Position numbers and translations under genes: made by a program. This document shows positions 17,111 to 25,506 of a stretch of 64,000 nucleotides of DNA, one piece after another. Location: contig JBBIOB010000003.1 in the NCBI GenBank assembly GCA_037443565.1, positions 72,831-136,830 of the forward strand, written 5' to 3'. Numbering within the stretch: position 1 is the first letter of the stretch; each line of letters begins with the position of its first letter. The notes beneath the pieces are model-generated. The model was not told the origin of the DNA. It was given only the letters and a program-made list of their open reading frames with translations, and did not search any database. Origin of the DNA: Fervidifonticultor_A sp037443565. Lineage in GTDB: Bacteria > Sysuimicrobiota > Sysuimicrobiia > Sysuimicrobiales > Humicultoraceae.

Positions 17111-17126
17111 TTAACCACTTGGTTAA
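17111..17126. promoter_or_regulatory. ArsR operator palindrome
   Basis: TTAACCA and TGGTTAA form a perfect inverted repeat around CT. It begins where the -10 box ends and lies 23 bp before the ArsR start, where a bound repressor would block RNA polymerase. Palindromes with AACCA halves are common at promoters of ArsR-AHSA1 pairs. Autorepression is inferred. Confidence 0.8.
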
Positions 17127-17154
17127 CTATATGTGGTGAATGCTCTCCTGTCAA
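17126..17154 (-). promoter_or_regulatory. Promoter of the arsR-AHSA1 operon
   Basis: On the minus strand a perfect TTGACA (17149-17154) is followed after exactly 17 bp by TATAGT (17126-17131). It is the best sigma-70-type match I see in the window. Confidence 0.8.
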
Positions 17155-17177
17155 GCCCAACATGGGATGCCCTGAGG

Positions 17178-17753
17178 TCAGTCGCCGAGGGTCGGCGGGA
17201 CGATCGGCGGCGGAACCGGGGGGACCACCGGCCGCCGCAGAGGTTCGCCCGTCCCTCTGAAGATGGCGATCGCCTGGATGAGCTGGCCCGTCTCTGCGTA
17301 GATGACGCGGAAGCTGATGCCCGGGCCCCGGTAGACCCACCAGTCGGCGCGTGTCCCCGGGAGGTTGCTGGGCACCGTCAGTTCGGGCGACCCGTAGACC
17401 CACCTGATCCGTGAGCCGTCCAGGCCCACCGTGATGCCTTCCTGGGTCTGGTAGGCCACACCGCAGTTGGTCTCGATGCGGCTCGCGAGACCGTCGGCAT
17501 ACGCCACGGCGATCTCACATGGCAAGCGGGTCGCCACATCACGGACCTGAGCGGTTGTCATGCCGATCCGAATCGGCCCAATCGCTTCGCCAGGCACGAT
17601 GAGCGCAATCTCGCCTGATCGCCACGCGGGCGGACCGGGCTGCGCGCCTGCGACTCCCATGGCCAGCGCTGAGGCGGCAGCGACCATCGCCAGCGCAACG
17701 GACCGCCGCCGCCGTCCGTGCGCCGCTCGGCCCACGGCCGATGTCAGGTGCAC
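17178..17753 (-). CDS. Secreted protein of unknown function
   Basis: About 191 residues. After a basic N-terminus (RAAHGRRRR) comes a hydrophobic stretch ending AMGVAGAQPG, a signal peptide with a likely cut after GA. The mature part has two recurring features of small periplasmic proteins: GPIRIGMTTAQVRD (a helix-start segment) and strands with two cysteines (LPCEIAV, ETNCGVAY) that may form a disulfide. The C-terminus is proline-rich. I do not recognise a family. The GTG at 17753 has GGGAGG four bases upstream. It is 58 bp downstream of the UPF0182 gene and probably in its operon. Confidence 0.6.
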   Translation of the reverse strand: MHLTSAVGRAAHGRRRRSVALAMVAAASALAMGVAGAQPGPPAWRSGEIALIVPGEAIGPIRIGMTTAQVRDVATRLPCEIAVAYADGLASRIETNCGVAYQTQEGITVGLDGSRIRWVYGSPELTVPSNLPGTRADWWVYRGPGISFRVIYAETGQLIQAIAIFRGTGEPLRRPVVPPVPPPIVPPTLGD

Positions 17754-17811
17754 GTCGCCTCCCCGTGGATCGTTTGGACACCAGGATTGGGCGCCGGGCC
17801 CCAATCTCCTG

Positions 17812-20526
17812 CTACCGCTGGCGCATCACCGCCTGCAGCCGCTCGAGGATCTGGCCCAACCGTTCCATCTCCTGCCCGTAGCCGGCGAGATCGCCGGCGC
17901 GCAACCGCTCCTGCGCCAAGCGATAGGACTCGATCGCCTGCTCGGTGAGCGCCGCGGCATCTGGGGCGGGCCGTCCGGCGGTCTCCGGCGACGGACCGAT
18001 CCCCGGTCCCGGCGGCGCGCCGGGCTGCGCCGGCCCTGCGCCGGGCCCGAACAACTCGGCAAGCGCCGCCTCCAGCGTGGGGGCCATGACCAGCCGCGGG
18101 CCACTCGCCGCAATCACCCGCCGCAGCTCGGGGATCTGTCCGCGCTCGGCCTGCAAGAACAGCGGTTCGACGTACAGCAGGCCCTCTTCGATCGGGATCA
18201 CCAGCAGGTTGCCGCGGATCACCTGCGAGCCCTGCTGGTTCCACAGCGTCAGTTGCTGCGCGATGAAGGGATCCTGGCTGATGCGGGCCTCGACCTGGAG
18301 GGGACCAAAGACGATGCGCGTCTTCGGGAACCGGTAGACGATCAGCTCACCGTAGTGCGGTGGGTCGTTCCGGGCGGCCATCCAGGCGATCATGTTGTCA
18401 CGGCTCGCGGGCACCATGGGCAGCATGAGGATGAACTCCGGCGCCGCCCCCTCCGCCACCCGCATGGTCACGTAGTACGGTTCGACCGGCACCGTCTCCC
18501 CGCCGAACAGCTCGCGCGGCACGGCCCAGACGTCCTCGCGGTTGTAGAACACTTGAGGATCACGCATGTGGAACGTCGCGAAGACCTGCGCCTGCACCTC
18601 GAACAGGTCCACCGGATACCGGATGTGCGCCGCGAGCGACGCCGGCATCTGGGCCACCGGCCGGAAGAGCCCCGGGAAGATCGATCCGAGCGTCCGGACG
18701 ACCGGCTCCTCAGGGGTCATCGCGTAGAAGGTCACCCCGCCCTCATAGGCATCGATGACCACCTTGACGCTGTTGCGGATGTAGTTGATGTCGCCGTAGC
18801 GCGTGGCGTACGGATACCGGTCGGTGACGGTGTAGGCATCGATGAACCAGTAGAGGCGGCCGTCAGCGACGACCAGGTAGGGATCGCGGTCGTAGCGGAG
18901 GAACGGGGCGATGCGCGTCACGCGGGTGCGGATCTGCCGGGCGAAAAGAAGGCGGCTGTCCCGGTGGATGTCGGTCGAGAGCACGAGCTTCATGTCGCCG
19001 AAGCGATACGCCAGGGCCAGCCGGGCCAGGTAGCTGAGCCGGATGCCCCCCCGCCCCTGATACCGCGTGTACACGTTCTCGTCGCCTCGAGGGTAGTCGA
19101 ACTCGGCGACGTTCGTATTGACGATGACGTAGTTGTCCGTCAGCTCACCAAAGTAGACCTCCGGCCGGGTGATCTCCAGGGGGATGGAGGCGTCCGGCGG
19201 GATGTTCTTGACATAGAACTCCGGCAGCCCTCCTTCGGAGATGCGGTTGACCGGCGACATCGCCAGACCATAGCCGTGGGTGTAGACCAGGTGCTCGTTC
19301 ACCCAGGTGCGGGCCGGCGCCGGCAGGCGCCCGACCGTGAGCTCGCGCGCCGAGAGCATCACCTGCCGCTGGATCCCGCCGATCGTGTACCGGTCGATGT
19401 CCACATCCGAGAACGTGTAGTACGGCCGCAGCGTCTGCAGCTGGTTGAGCGCGCGCAGCAGCGGCCGGTAGTCCCACAGTCGGACGTTCTCCACCGTCGG
19501 GCGGTTGCGGGCGATGGCGGCGGCGTCCAGGAGCTCGGCGGGAAACTCCCGCTCGCGCACCCGATCGAGCCCGAAGGCGGTGCGCGTCGCCGCAATCGAG
19601 CGGACGATGAACGGCGTCTCGACGGTCAGCTCACTGGGCCGGACCCGCAGCGCCTGGACCAGCCCGGGGTAGACCACGAGCCCCACCGCCCACGCCACGG
19701 CGATGAGCGCGACGGTGGTGATGGCCAGGCGGACCGTCCGCAGCCACACGTTGGCCACCAGCAGCAGTCCGCACGCGACGAAGAGCACGAGGAGCACGCG
19801 CAGCGCGGGCAGCACCGCGTACACGTCCGTGAACGAGGCGCCGAACGCCGGCCCACGCGGGGAGTACAGCAGATCGAACGCGTCCAGCCAGAATCCGAAG
19901 CCGCGCACGAGCACTGTGACCCCCAGGAGAATCGAGAGGTGGGCCCGGGCGCCGGCGGGCGCCAGCCACACGCCGCGGAGCATCAGGCGACCGTAGGCCG
20001 CGCCGTAGCCCAGCGCGACCGCCAGCGTCACCACCACCAGCCAGCCGAACAGCCCGTCGGCGAGGTACCGGTACACCGGCAGCGCGAAGACGTAGAATCC
20101 CACATCGCGTCCAAACAGCGGGTCCGCCGTCCCAAACGGCGCCGCGTGAACGTACTGCTGGAAGACCACCCAGTGGCGCGACGCCGAGAGCCCGGCCACG
20201 AATGCCGCCACGAGCAGCAGCCAGCCCCACCATCCCGCGCCCCAGCGCGCCGGTGCCCGGCGGAAGATGCCGCCGCGGGCGACCATGTCGATCGTCTCGG
20301 CCCGGACGGCCCGCAGCACCGGCCGCGCGTTCAGATACAGGAGGAGCCACAGGGCACCGGTGACCGCGAGCGTCACCGCCATCCGGGAGAGAAACGGCAC
20401 CCAGAAGACCCGCAGGTACCCGACCTCGGCAAACCACAGCCAGTCGGTGTACCACCGGGCCAGGGTCGGCCCGACGACGAACAACAGGGCAATGGTGATC
20501 CACAGCAGGATCCGCAGACGTCGCAT
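17812..20526 (-). CDS. UPF0182 family membrane protein
   Basis: A 904-residue protein. The N-terminal third (1-320) has about seven hydrophobic helices, starting with ILLWITIALLFVVGPTLARWYTDWLWFAEVGY, a hallmark of UPF0182. A large extracytoplasmic region follows with family motifs such as NHPT-like NRPTVENVRLWDYRPL, the LQTLRPYYTFSDVDIDRY stretch, THGYGLAMSPVN and GNLLVIPIEEGLLYVEPLF. The C-terminus is a proline/glycine-rich linker and a helix with charged repeats. The family occurs in Actinobacteria, Cyanobacteria and some Clostridia; its function is not known. Length matches the family. The ATG at 20526 is the only good start. Confidence 0.92.
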   Translation of the reverse strand: MRRLRILLWITIALLFVVGPTLARWYTDWLWFAEVGYLRVFWVPFLSRMAVTLAVTGALWLLLYLNARPVLRAVRAETIDMVARGGIFRRAPARWGAGWWGWLLLVAAFVAGLSASRHWVVFQQYVHAAPFGTADPLFGRDVGFYVFALPVYRYLADGLFGWLVVVTLAVALGYGAAYGRLMLRGVWLAPAGARAHLSILLGVTVLVRGFGFWLDAFDLLYSPRGPAFGASFTDVYAVLPALRVLLVLFVACGLLLVANVWLRTVRLAITTVALIAVAWAVGLVVYPGLVQALRVRPSELTVETPFIVRSIAATRTAFGLDRVREREFPAELLDAAAIARNRPTVENVRLWDYRPLLRALNQLQTLRPYYTFSDVDIDRYTIGGIQRQVMLSARELTVGRLPAPARTWVNEHLVYTHGYGLAMSPVNRISEGGLPEFYVKNIPPDASIPLEITRPEVYFGELTDNYVIVNTNVAEFDYPRGDENVYTRYQGRGGIRLSYLARLALAYRFGDMKLVLSTDIHRDSRLLFARQIRTRVTRIAPFLRYDRDPYLVVADGRLYWFIDAYTVTDRYPYATRYGDINYIRNSVKVVIDAYEGGVTFYAMTPEEPVVRTLGSIFPGLFRPVAQMPASLAAHIRYPVDLFEVQAQVFATFHMRDPQVFYNREDVWAVPRELFGGETVPVEPYYVTMRVAEGAAPEFILMLPMVPASRDNMIAWMAARNDPPHYGELIVYRFPKTRIVFGPLQVEARISQDPFIAQQLTLWNQQGSQVIRGNLLVIPIEEGLLYVEPLFLQAERGQIPELRRVIAASGPRLVMAPTLEAALAELFGPGAGPAQPGAPPGPGIGPSPETAGRPAPDAAALTEQAIESYRLAQERLRAGDLAGYGQEMERLGQILERLQAVMRQR

Positions 20527-20556
20527 GCCCGATCGTCCTCTCCTCGGCGCCCGTCC

Positions 20557-20586
20557 TTGAATGCGCCTACCGCCTGACGCTAGAAT
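20557..20586 (+). promoter_or_regulatory. Promoter for the SufT-like gene
   Basis: TTGAAT (20557-20562) and TAGAAT (20581-20586) with 18 bp between, about 53 bp before the ATG at 20640, which has GAGGAGG upstream. The UPF0182 gene is divergent and its start lies within 31 bp of the -35. Confidence 0.55.
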
Positions 20587-20639
20587 AAGCGGGCCCTGCC
20601 CGGCCGGCTACCACGCGTCCCACTGAGGAGGGGTTCTCG

Positions 20640-20957
20640 ATGGACGCGGTCATCACCCGCGAACAGATCGTCGAGGCACTCAAGACCGTCTTCGATCCGG
20701 AGATCCCGGTGAACGTCTGGGACCTTGGCCTGATCTACGATCTGAACCTGTCCGGAGACAACGTGGCCATCTCGATGACGCTCACGGCCCCGGGATGCCC
20801 GGTAGGCCCGATGATCGCCGCGGAGATCGAAGAGAAGCTCACCGCGCTCGGCGCGAAGACCGTCAAGGTCTCTTTCGTCTGGTCGCCGCCGTGGACCGCC
20901 GAGAAGGTCACCCCCGAGGGGAAGCTGCACCTCCAGATGCTGGGGATTCCGGTGTAG
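20640..20957 (+). CDS. MIP18/SufT-like iron-sulfur assembly factor (DUF59)
   Basis: A 105-residue protein of the MIP18 (DUF59/PaaD/SufT) family, involved in Fe-S cluster maturation. Residues 5-50 read EQIVEALKTVFDPEIPVNVWDLGLIYDL, the typical opening, followed by MTLTAPGCPVGPMIAAEIEEKL with the conserved single Cys, and VSFVWSPPWTAEKVTPEG. No suf or isc genes are close by. It probably forms an operon with the receiver-domain gene two bases downstream. Confidence 0.9.
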   Translation: MDAVITREQIVEALKTVFDPEIPVNVWDLGLIYDLNLSGDNVAISMTLTAPGCPVGPMIAAEIEEKLTALGAKTVKVSFVWSPPWTAEKVTPEGKLHLQMLGIPV

Positions 20958-20959
20958 CC

Positions 20960-21346
20960 GTGTTCGTGCTGATCGTCGATGACAACCTGCTGTCGTGCAC
21001 GCGCCTGTTGAGCCAGGCGCAGACCGCCGGTCTGACCGCGACGGCCGTGGGGTTGGGCCCCGAGGCGCTCACCCTGGCCCGGCAGCGCCGGCCCGACGTG
21101 ATCGTGGTCAACCTGATGGCCTCCAGGCACGATCCCGCGCTGTTCGTCCGAGCCTTGAAGGCCGAGCCGGACCTGGCCCCGATTCCCGTCCTGGGGTTCT
21201 GCGGCCACCGGGAGAAGGTCAGGCGTGAAGCGGCAGTCGCCGCGGGCTGTGACCGCGTCGTTGCGACCTCGTCGGTGACCGGCGACCTGGGGACGCTCGT
21301 CCAGGCGTTGGCAGGACGGACCTCCCGCGCGACTCGCGGCGCATGA
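20960..21346 (+). CDS. Stand-alone response-regulator receiver-like protein
   Basis: A 128-residue CheY-like fold without an output domain. The N-terminus FVLIVDDNLLSCTRLL holds the acidic pair, but at the phosphorylation position (VIVVNLMASRHDP) the expected Asp is replaced by Asn. The conserved Thr/Ser and Lys positions are also weak. So it is probably a pseudo-receiver that works by protein contact and not by phosphorylation. The GTG at 20960 overlaps nothing, lies two bases after the previous stop, and the gene overlaps the lipoprotein start by four bases (ATGA). Confidence 0.65.
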   Translation: MFVLIVDDNLLSCTRLLSQAQTAGLTATAVGLGPEALTLARQRRPDVIVVNLMASRHDPALFVRALKAEPDLAPIPVLGFCGHREKVRREAAVAAGCDRVVATSSVTGDLGTLVQALAGRTSRATRGA

Positions 21347-21744
21347 AGGGCCTCTGGCTGGTCCTCGCACTCCTGCTGGCGGCCGGCTGCGCCCGGCGCG
21401 CGGCGCTGGGCGACCTCACGTACTTCCCCGGATCGGCGACCATCGGGACCACCTCGTTCGTCGGCGAGAGGTATGGGTTCCCGCACGCCTCATGGGAGCA
21501 GGTCGAACTGCGCGCAGAGGCGCCCTACGAGCAGGTGCGTGACTTCTACGCCAGGCTCGCGGTCGACGGCTGGACCTCGACCTTCGAGAACGAGTCGCCC
21601 AAGAGCACGGGCCGGTTGTATCTCCGCTACCTGGCCGATGCCAGGCGGCGCACGTTCTACGTCATCGCGGTCGAGGAGCGCGAGGGATCGCGCGACGTGA
21701 GCGTGCTGCTGCGGCGCGGGCTTGCCAGGGAGCCGGAACGGTGA
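21343..21744 (+). CDS. Lipoprotein of unknown function
   Basis: A 133-residue protein with a lipoprotein signal: MKGLWLVLALLLAAGC, where LAAGC is the lipobox. The mature part has GFPHASWEQVELRAEAPYEQVRDFYARL followed by DGWTSTFENESPKSTGRLYLRY, an arrangement of a helix and strands seen in small envelope proteins. I recognise no family. It is translationally coupled to the receiver-like gene through the ATGA overlap. Confidence 0.65.
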   Translation: MKGLWLVLALLLAAGCARRAALGDLTYFPGSATIGTTSFVGERYGFPHASWEQVELRAEAPYEQVRDFYARLAVDGWTSTFENESPKSTGRLYLRYLADARRRTFYVIAVEEREGSRDVSVLLRRGLAREPER

Positions 21745-21805
21745 TATGCTCCACGCATCGACCACCTGTCGAAGGTGGCTGACGGGAAAGGAGGTGAGGC
21801 CGACG

Positions 21806-21850
21806 ATGAGTCCCAAGACCCCGGCCCACCAGTGGAGGATGTTCCAGTAG
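21806..21850 (+). other. Tiny ORF with a perfect Shine-Dalgarno sequence
   Basis: AAAGGAGGTGA (21787-21797) lies 8 bases before an ATG that opens a 14-codon frame (MSPKTPAHQWRMFQ, stop at 21848-21850). It follows the lipoprotein gene by 62 bp. It may be a real micro-peptide or a chance match. No larger gene follows on this strand, so it is not an obvious leader. Confidence 0.3.
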
Positions 21851-21952
21851 AGGCTGCGTCACGTCGCGCGGCCGGCGTCCTGGCTCGTGGGCCGGGGCGC
21901 TTCACTTTTTGGGCTGCCTCGGGCGGCCCGTCCGCACCGGTGGGCCCCCTGC

Positions 21953-22807
21953 CTATCGCGCCGCCCGAGGATCTAAGGCATCCCGCAGCGCGTCGCCAAA
22001 CAGGTTGAAGCCGAACACCGCCAGCGCGATCGCCAGCCCCGGAAAGAACGACGTCCACCACGCGACCGTGAGGAACGAGCGGCCCTGGGCAATCATCCCG
22101 CCCCAGGTCGGCGTCGGCGGCTGGATTCCCAACCCCAGGAACGAGAGACCGGCCTCGGCGAGGATGATGCCGGCAACGCCGATGGTCCCGGTGACGATCA
22201 CGGGCCCCATCGCGTTGGGAAGCGCGTGGCGCACGATCTGCAGGCGCGCGGGCACGCCGATGGCGCGTGCGGCCTCCATGTACTCCTCACGCTTGATCGC
22301 CAGCAGCTTGCCGCGCACCAGGCGTGCCGTCGTGGTCCACCCGGTGACCGAGAACGCGACAAGCAGCGACAGAAAGCCCGGGCCGAGCGCAGACGCGATG
22401 CCGATGAGCAGGAGCAGGCCGGGAAACGCCAGCAGGACCTCCACGCCCCGCATGAGCGCGACGTCCACCCAGCCCTCATAGAAGCCGGCCATCGCGCCGA
22501 CGGCGATGCCGATCGCCAGCGTGACCAGCCGGATGACCAGTGCGATCACCATCGAGACCCGCGCGCCCATGATGACGCGGCTGGCGACGTCCCGGCCCGA
22601 CTTGTCGGTCCCCATCCAGTGCGTTCGGCCGGGCGGCTTCAGCACCGCGTCGAAGTCGACCGCCATCGGATCGTGCGGGGTGATCCAGGGCGCGAGCGCC
22701 GCCGTCAGGTACAGCAGCACGATGAGCGCCGACCCGACCATGCCCATGCGGTCGCGGCGGAAGCGTCGCAGCGCCAGGGTGCCTGGGGACTCGACCCGCT
22801 CACGCAT
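21953..22807 (-). CDS. Oligopeptide/dipeptide ABC transporter permease (DppC-like)
   Basis: A 284-residue inner-membrane permease. TM1 follows the basic RRFRRDRMGMVGSALIVLLYL; the family motif THWMGTDKSGRDVASRVIMGAR is at about 60. The EAA loop is EEYMEAARAIGVPARLQIVRHALPN (about 180), which docks with the ATPase. It overlaps the dppB gene by 8 bp and ends the operon; neither ATPase gene (dppD/dppF) is present downstream, where the strand changes. Confidence 0.9.
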   Translation of the reverse strand: MRERVESPGTLALRRFRRDRMGMVGSALIVLLYLTAALAPWITPHDPMAVDFDAVLKPPGRTHWMGTDKSGRDVASRVIMGARVSMVIALVIRLVTLAIGIAVGAMAGFYEGWVDVALMRGVEVLLAFPGLLLLIGIASALGPGFLSLLVAFSVTGWTTTARLVRGKLLAIKREEYMEAARAIGVPARLQIVRHALPNAMGPVIVTGTIGVAGIILAEAGLSFLGLGIQPPTPTWGGMIAQGRSFLTVAWWTSFFPGLAIALAVFGFNLFGDALRDALDPRAAR

Positions 22808-23720
22808 AGCGAATCCTGGGATCGAGGTACGCGTACGACACGTCCACCGAGAGGTTGGCCAGGATGTAGAGCACCGCGGCCACGAGCACCGTGCCCTGGA
22901 TCATGAACAGGTCGCGCTGGCTTACGGCGTCGAGCGCCAGCCGACCCATGCCCGGAAGGGCGAAGATGAACTCGACGAAGAACGCCCCCTCGAGGTACGA
23001 CGCCAGATCGAGGCCCAGGATCGTCACAATCGGGATCAGGGCGTTGCGCAGCGCGTGGCGGTTGATGACCTGCCGCTCGGCCACGCCCTTGGCGCGGGCG
23101 GTGCGCACATAGTCCTGGCCGATCACCTCGAGCAGACTCGTACGGGTGATCCGGGTCGTGAACGCCGCGCGCACGCCGAGCACAAGGGCCGGTAGCGCCA
23201 GCGAGTACCACCCGTCGTATCCCGAGGGCGGGAACACCCGCCAGGTGACCGCGAACAGCAGGATCGCCAGCGGTGCGACCCAGATGACCGGCAGCGAGAT
23301 CCCCGCCAGCGTCAGGACGGTCATCAGGCGGTCGAGCCACGAGTGCGGCCGGCGGCCGGCCAGGATGCCGGCGCCCACCCCAACGATCGTAGAGAGAACA
23401 AAGGCCGCGGTGCCCAGACGGAGCGTGATGGGAAAGGCCTGTGCGATCGCCTCGGTCACGCGCACGTTGGTCACGTACGACCGGCCGAGGTCGCCGTGCA
23501 GCAGCCGCCAGACGTATCGGACGTACTGCGCCGGCAGGGGTACGTCGAGCCCGAGCTGGTGCCGCAACGCCGCGCGCGTCTCCGGTGTCAGGTACTCCTG
23601 CTTGGCGATCAGGTCCACGGGGTCGCCGGGCACGACGTAGGTGAGCAGGAACGTGACGAGCGTCAGCCCCAGGAGGACCGGGACCATCTGCAGCAGGCGG
23701 CGGGCGACGTAGCGGAGCAT
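22800..23720 (-). CDS. Oligopeptide/dipeptide ABC transporter permease (DppB-like)
   Basis: A 306-residue permease starting MLRYVARRLLQMVPVLLGLTLVTFLL, the usual first helix of DppB. PGDPVDLIAKQEYLTPETRAALRHQLGLDVPLPAQYVRYV is the typical periplasmic stretch, and the EAA loop is QDYVRTARAKGVAERQVINRHALRNALIP. There is no clear ribosome site for the ATG at 23720; translation may depend on the upstream binding-protein gene, which is interrupted. Confidence 0.9.
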   Translation of the reverse strand: MLRYVARRLLQMVPVLLGLTLVTFLLTYVVPGDPVDLIAKQEYLTPETRAALRHQLGLDVPLPAQYVRYVWRLLHGDLGRSYVTNVRVTEAIAQAFPITLRLGTAAFVLSTIVGVGAGILAGRRPHSWLDRLMTVLTLAGISLPVIWVAPLAILLFAVTWRVFPPSGYDGWYSLALPALVLGVRAAFTTRITRTSLLEVIGQDYVRTARAKGVAERQVINRHALRNALIPIVTILGLDLASYLEGAFFVEFIFALPGMGRLALDAVSQRDLFMIQGTVLVAAVLYILANLSVDVSYAYLDPRIRYA

Positions 23721-23783
23721 CGGGCGCGGCAGTGCACAGCGGCCTGCGGGGGAGGGATCAGGCGATCCCTCCCCCACGCCCGC

Positions 23784-25337
23784 CTACTTATCGAGCCAGA
23801 TCTTCACCGTGCGCCGCGGCGTCGGGTAGAACGCCTGCCCCCGCACCCAGGGCTGGTAGACCGCGTAGGAGACCGTGTGCCACAGGAAGACCCACGGCAT
23901 GTCCTCGATGATCGCGCGCTCGGCTTCCTGATAGAGACTGATCCGCCTGGCCGCATCGACCGTCCCCCGTGCCTGATCGATCAACCGGTCCACTCTAGGG
24001 TTGCTGTATCCCGTGAATGGTGTGCTGGTCGAGTGGAACAGCGGGTAGAGGAAGTTCTCGGCGTCCAGGTAGTCCGCCCACCAGTCGGCGCGGGCAATCT
24101 GGAAGTTGCCGGTGCGGCGCTCCCGGAAGTAGACGGCACGCTCGCGGAACGCCGGCTTCAGCTCGATGTTCGCGCCCCGCAGCGACGCCTGCAGGACGTC
24201 GAAGATGCGCCGGTTGCTGGTCGTCGGCGTCAGCAGCAGCTCGGCCTCGACCCCCGCGCCCAGGCCGGCCTCGGCGAGCAGCGCCTTGGCCCGCGACGGA
24301 TCGTACGGCAGCGGCGGGATGCCGGCGCTGTACCCCGGCAGCCCGGGCGGAATCGGCCCGTGAGCGATCACCCCGCGGCCGTTGAAGATGGCCTCGAGAA
24401 TCTGCTTGCGGGGAATCGCGTAGGCAAACGCCCGGCGCACCCGCACGTCGTTGAAGGGCCGCTGCCGGTGGTTGAAGCCCAGGTAGAAGACGTTCATCTC
24501 CGCGCCCCGGATGATCAGCGGCTTCCACTTGGCGTCGTTGACCCACTGGGTGAACGTCGCGTCCGGGACTCCGAGGACGTCCAGCCGGCCGGTCTTGAAC
24601 TCGGCTTCGGCGGTCGACGCCTCAGGGATGATACGGATCTCCAGCCCATCAAGCCAGGGCCGACCGGCAAAGTAGTCGGGGTTGGCGCGCAGCACGATCC
24701 GGTCCTGGCGCCGCCACTCCTGCAGGACGTACGGCCCGGTGCCGACGGGGTGCGACACATAGTCCGCGCCCCACTTCTCGACCTCTTCGCGCGCCAGCAC
24801 GAAGGCCTGCGGCATGGTGAGCAGCGCCAGGAAGTGCCCCATCGGCTGTTCCAGCGTGAACTGGATCGCATGCCGATCGGTCACGCGGATGCCGCCGATC
24901 TCGGCGGCCTTGCCTTATTTCATGTCCTTGGCCCCGCGGATCACACCCTCGAAGATCCAGGTGTTGGGGCTCTTCGTCGCGGGATCCATGATGCGCTCGA
25001 TCGAGTACTTGACGTCCTGCGCAGTCAGCTCGCGGCCGTTGGAGAACTTCACCCCCCGGCGCAACGTGAAGGTGTACGTGCGGCCATCGGGACTGACCGT
25101 CCAGCGCTCGGCCAGGTCGGGCACGATGGCATTCCTGTCGTCGAACTGGACCAGCCCGTTGTAGAGATCCATGGCGATGGCCCACTCGTTCAGACCCGTG
25201 AACCTGGCCGGATCGAGGCCCCCAGCCTGGAGATCCCCAGAGATGTACGTCCTGTAGATCCCGCCGCGCTTCGGCTGCTGACTGTGCCCCACCTGGGGCC
25301 AGATCAGCGCGACGGCGACCAGCACGAGGACCAACAC
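23784..25337 (-). pseudogene. Family-5 extracellular solute-binding protein with in-frame TAA
   Basis: Peptide-binding lipoprotein-like partner of the permeases downstream. The first 140 residues (signal-like LVLVLVAVALIWPQVGHSQ, then GGIYRTYISGD and VPDLAERWTVSPDGRTYTFTLRRGVKFSNG) end at a TAA (24915-24917). The same frame continues with GKAAEIGGIRVTDRHAIQ and the complete C-terminal domain to 23784. Relatives have a short Gln- or Asn-rich turn here (G-K-A preceded by Q or similar), so one C-to-T change (CAA to TAA) explains it. No other damage is visible in about 517 codons. The start is uncertain (GTG 25337). Either a recent nonsense mutation or a sequence error. Confidence 0.8.
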
Positions 25338-25506
25338 CCTCAGGACTCGCGTACCCCGCCTCCTCGACGACGCGTGATTGGCGTCACCAGGAGACTTCGG
25401 TGAACGAAAGAGGCGTTCCCTCCGGGAAGGACTCTACCCCACCCGCGGCGTAGCAGCGGTACATATGCGGCGCCGCGAACCATGAGGTCCGCGGAGCCGT
25501 AGTCCG

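Noticed and set aside
21900..21945. GC hairpin with a TTTTT run between the lipoprotein and dppC genes as a terminator.
   Set aside because: The T-run precedes the stem on the plus strand, and on the minus strand the stem is followed by A residues, so neither direction has a U-tract.
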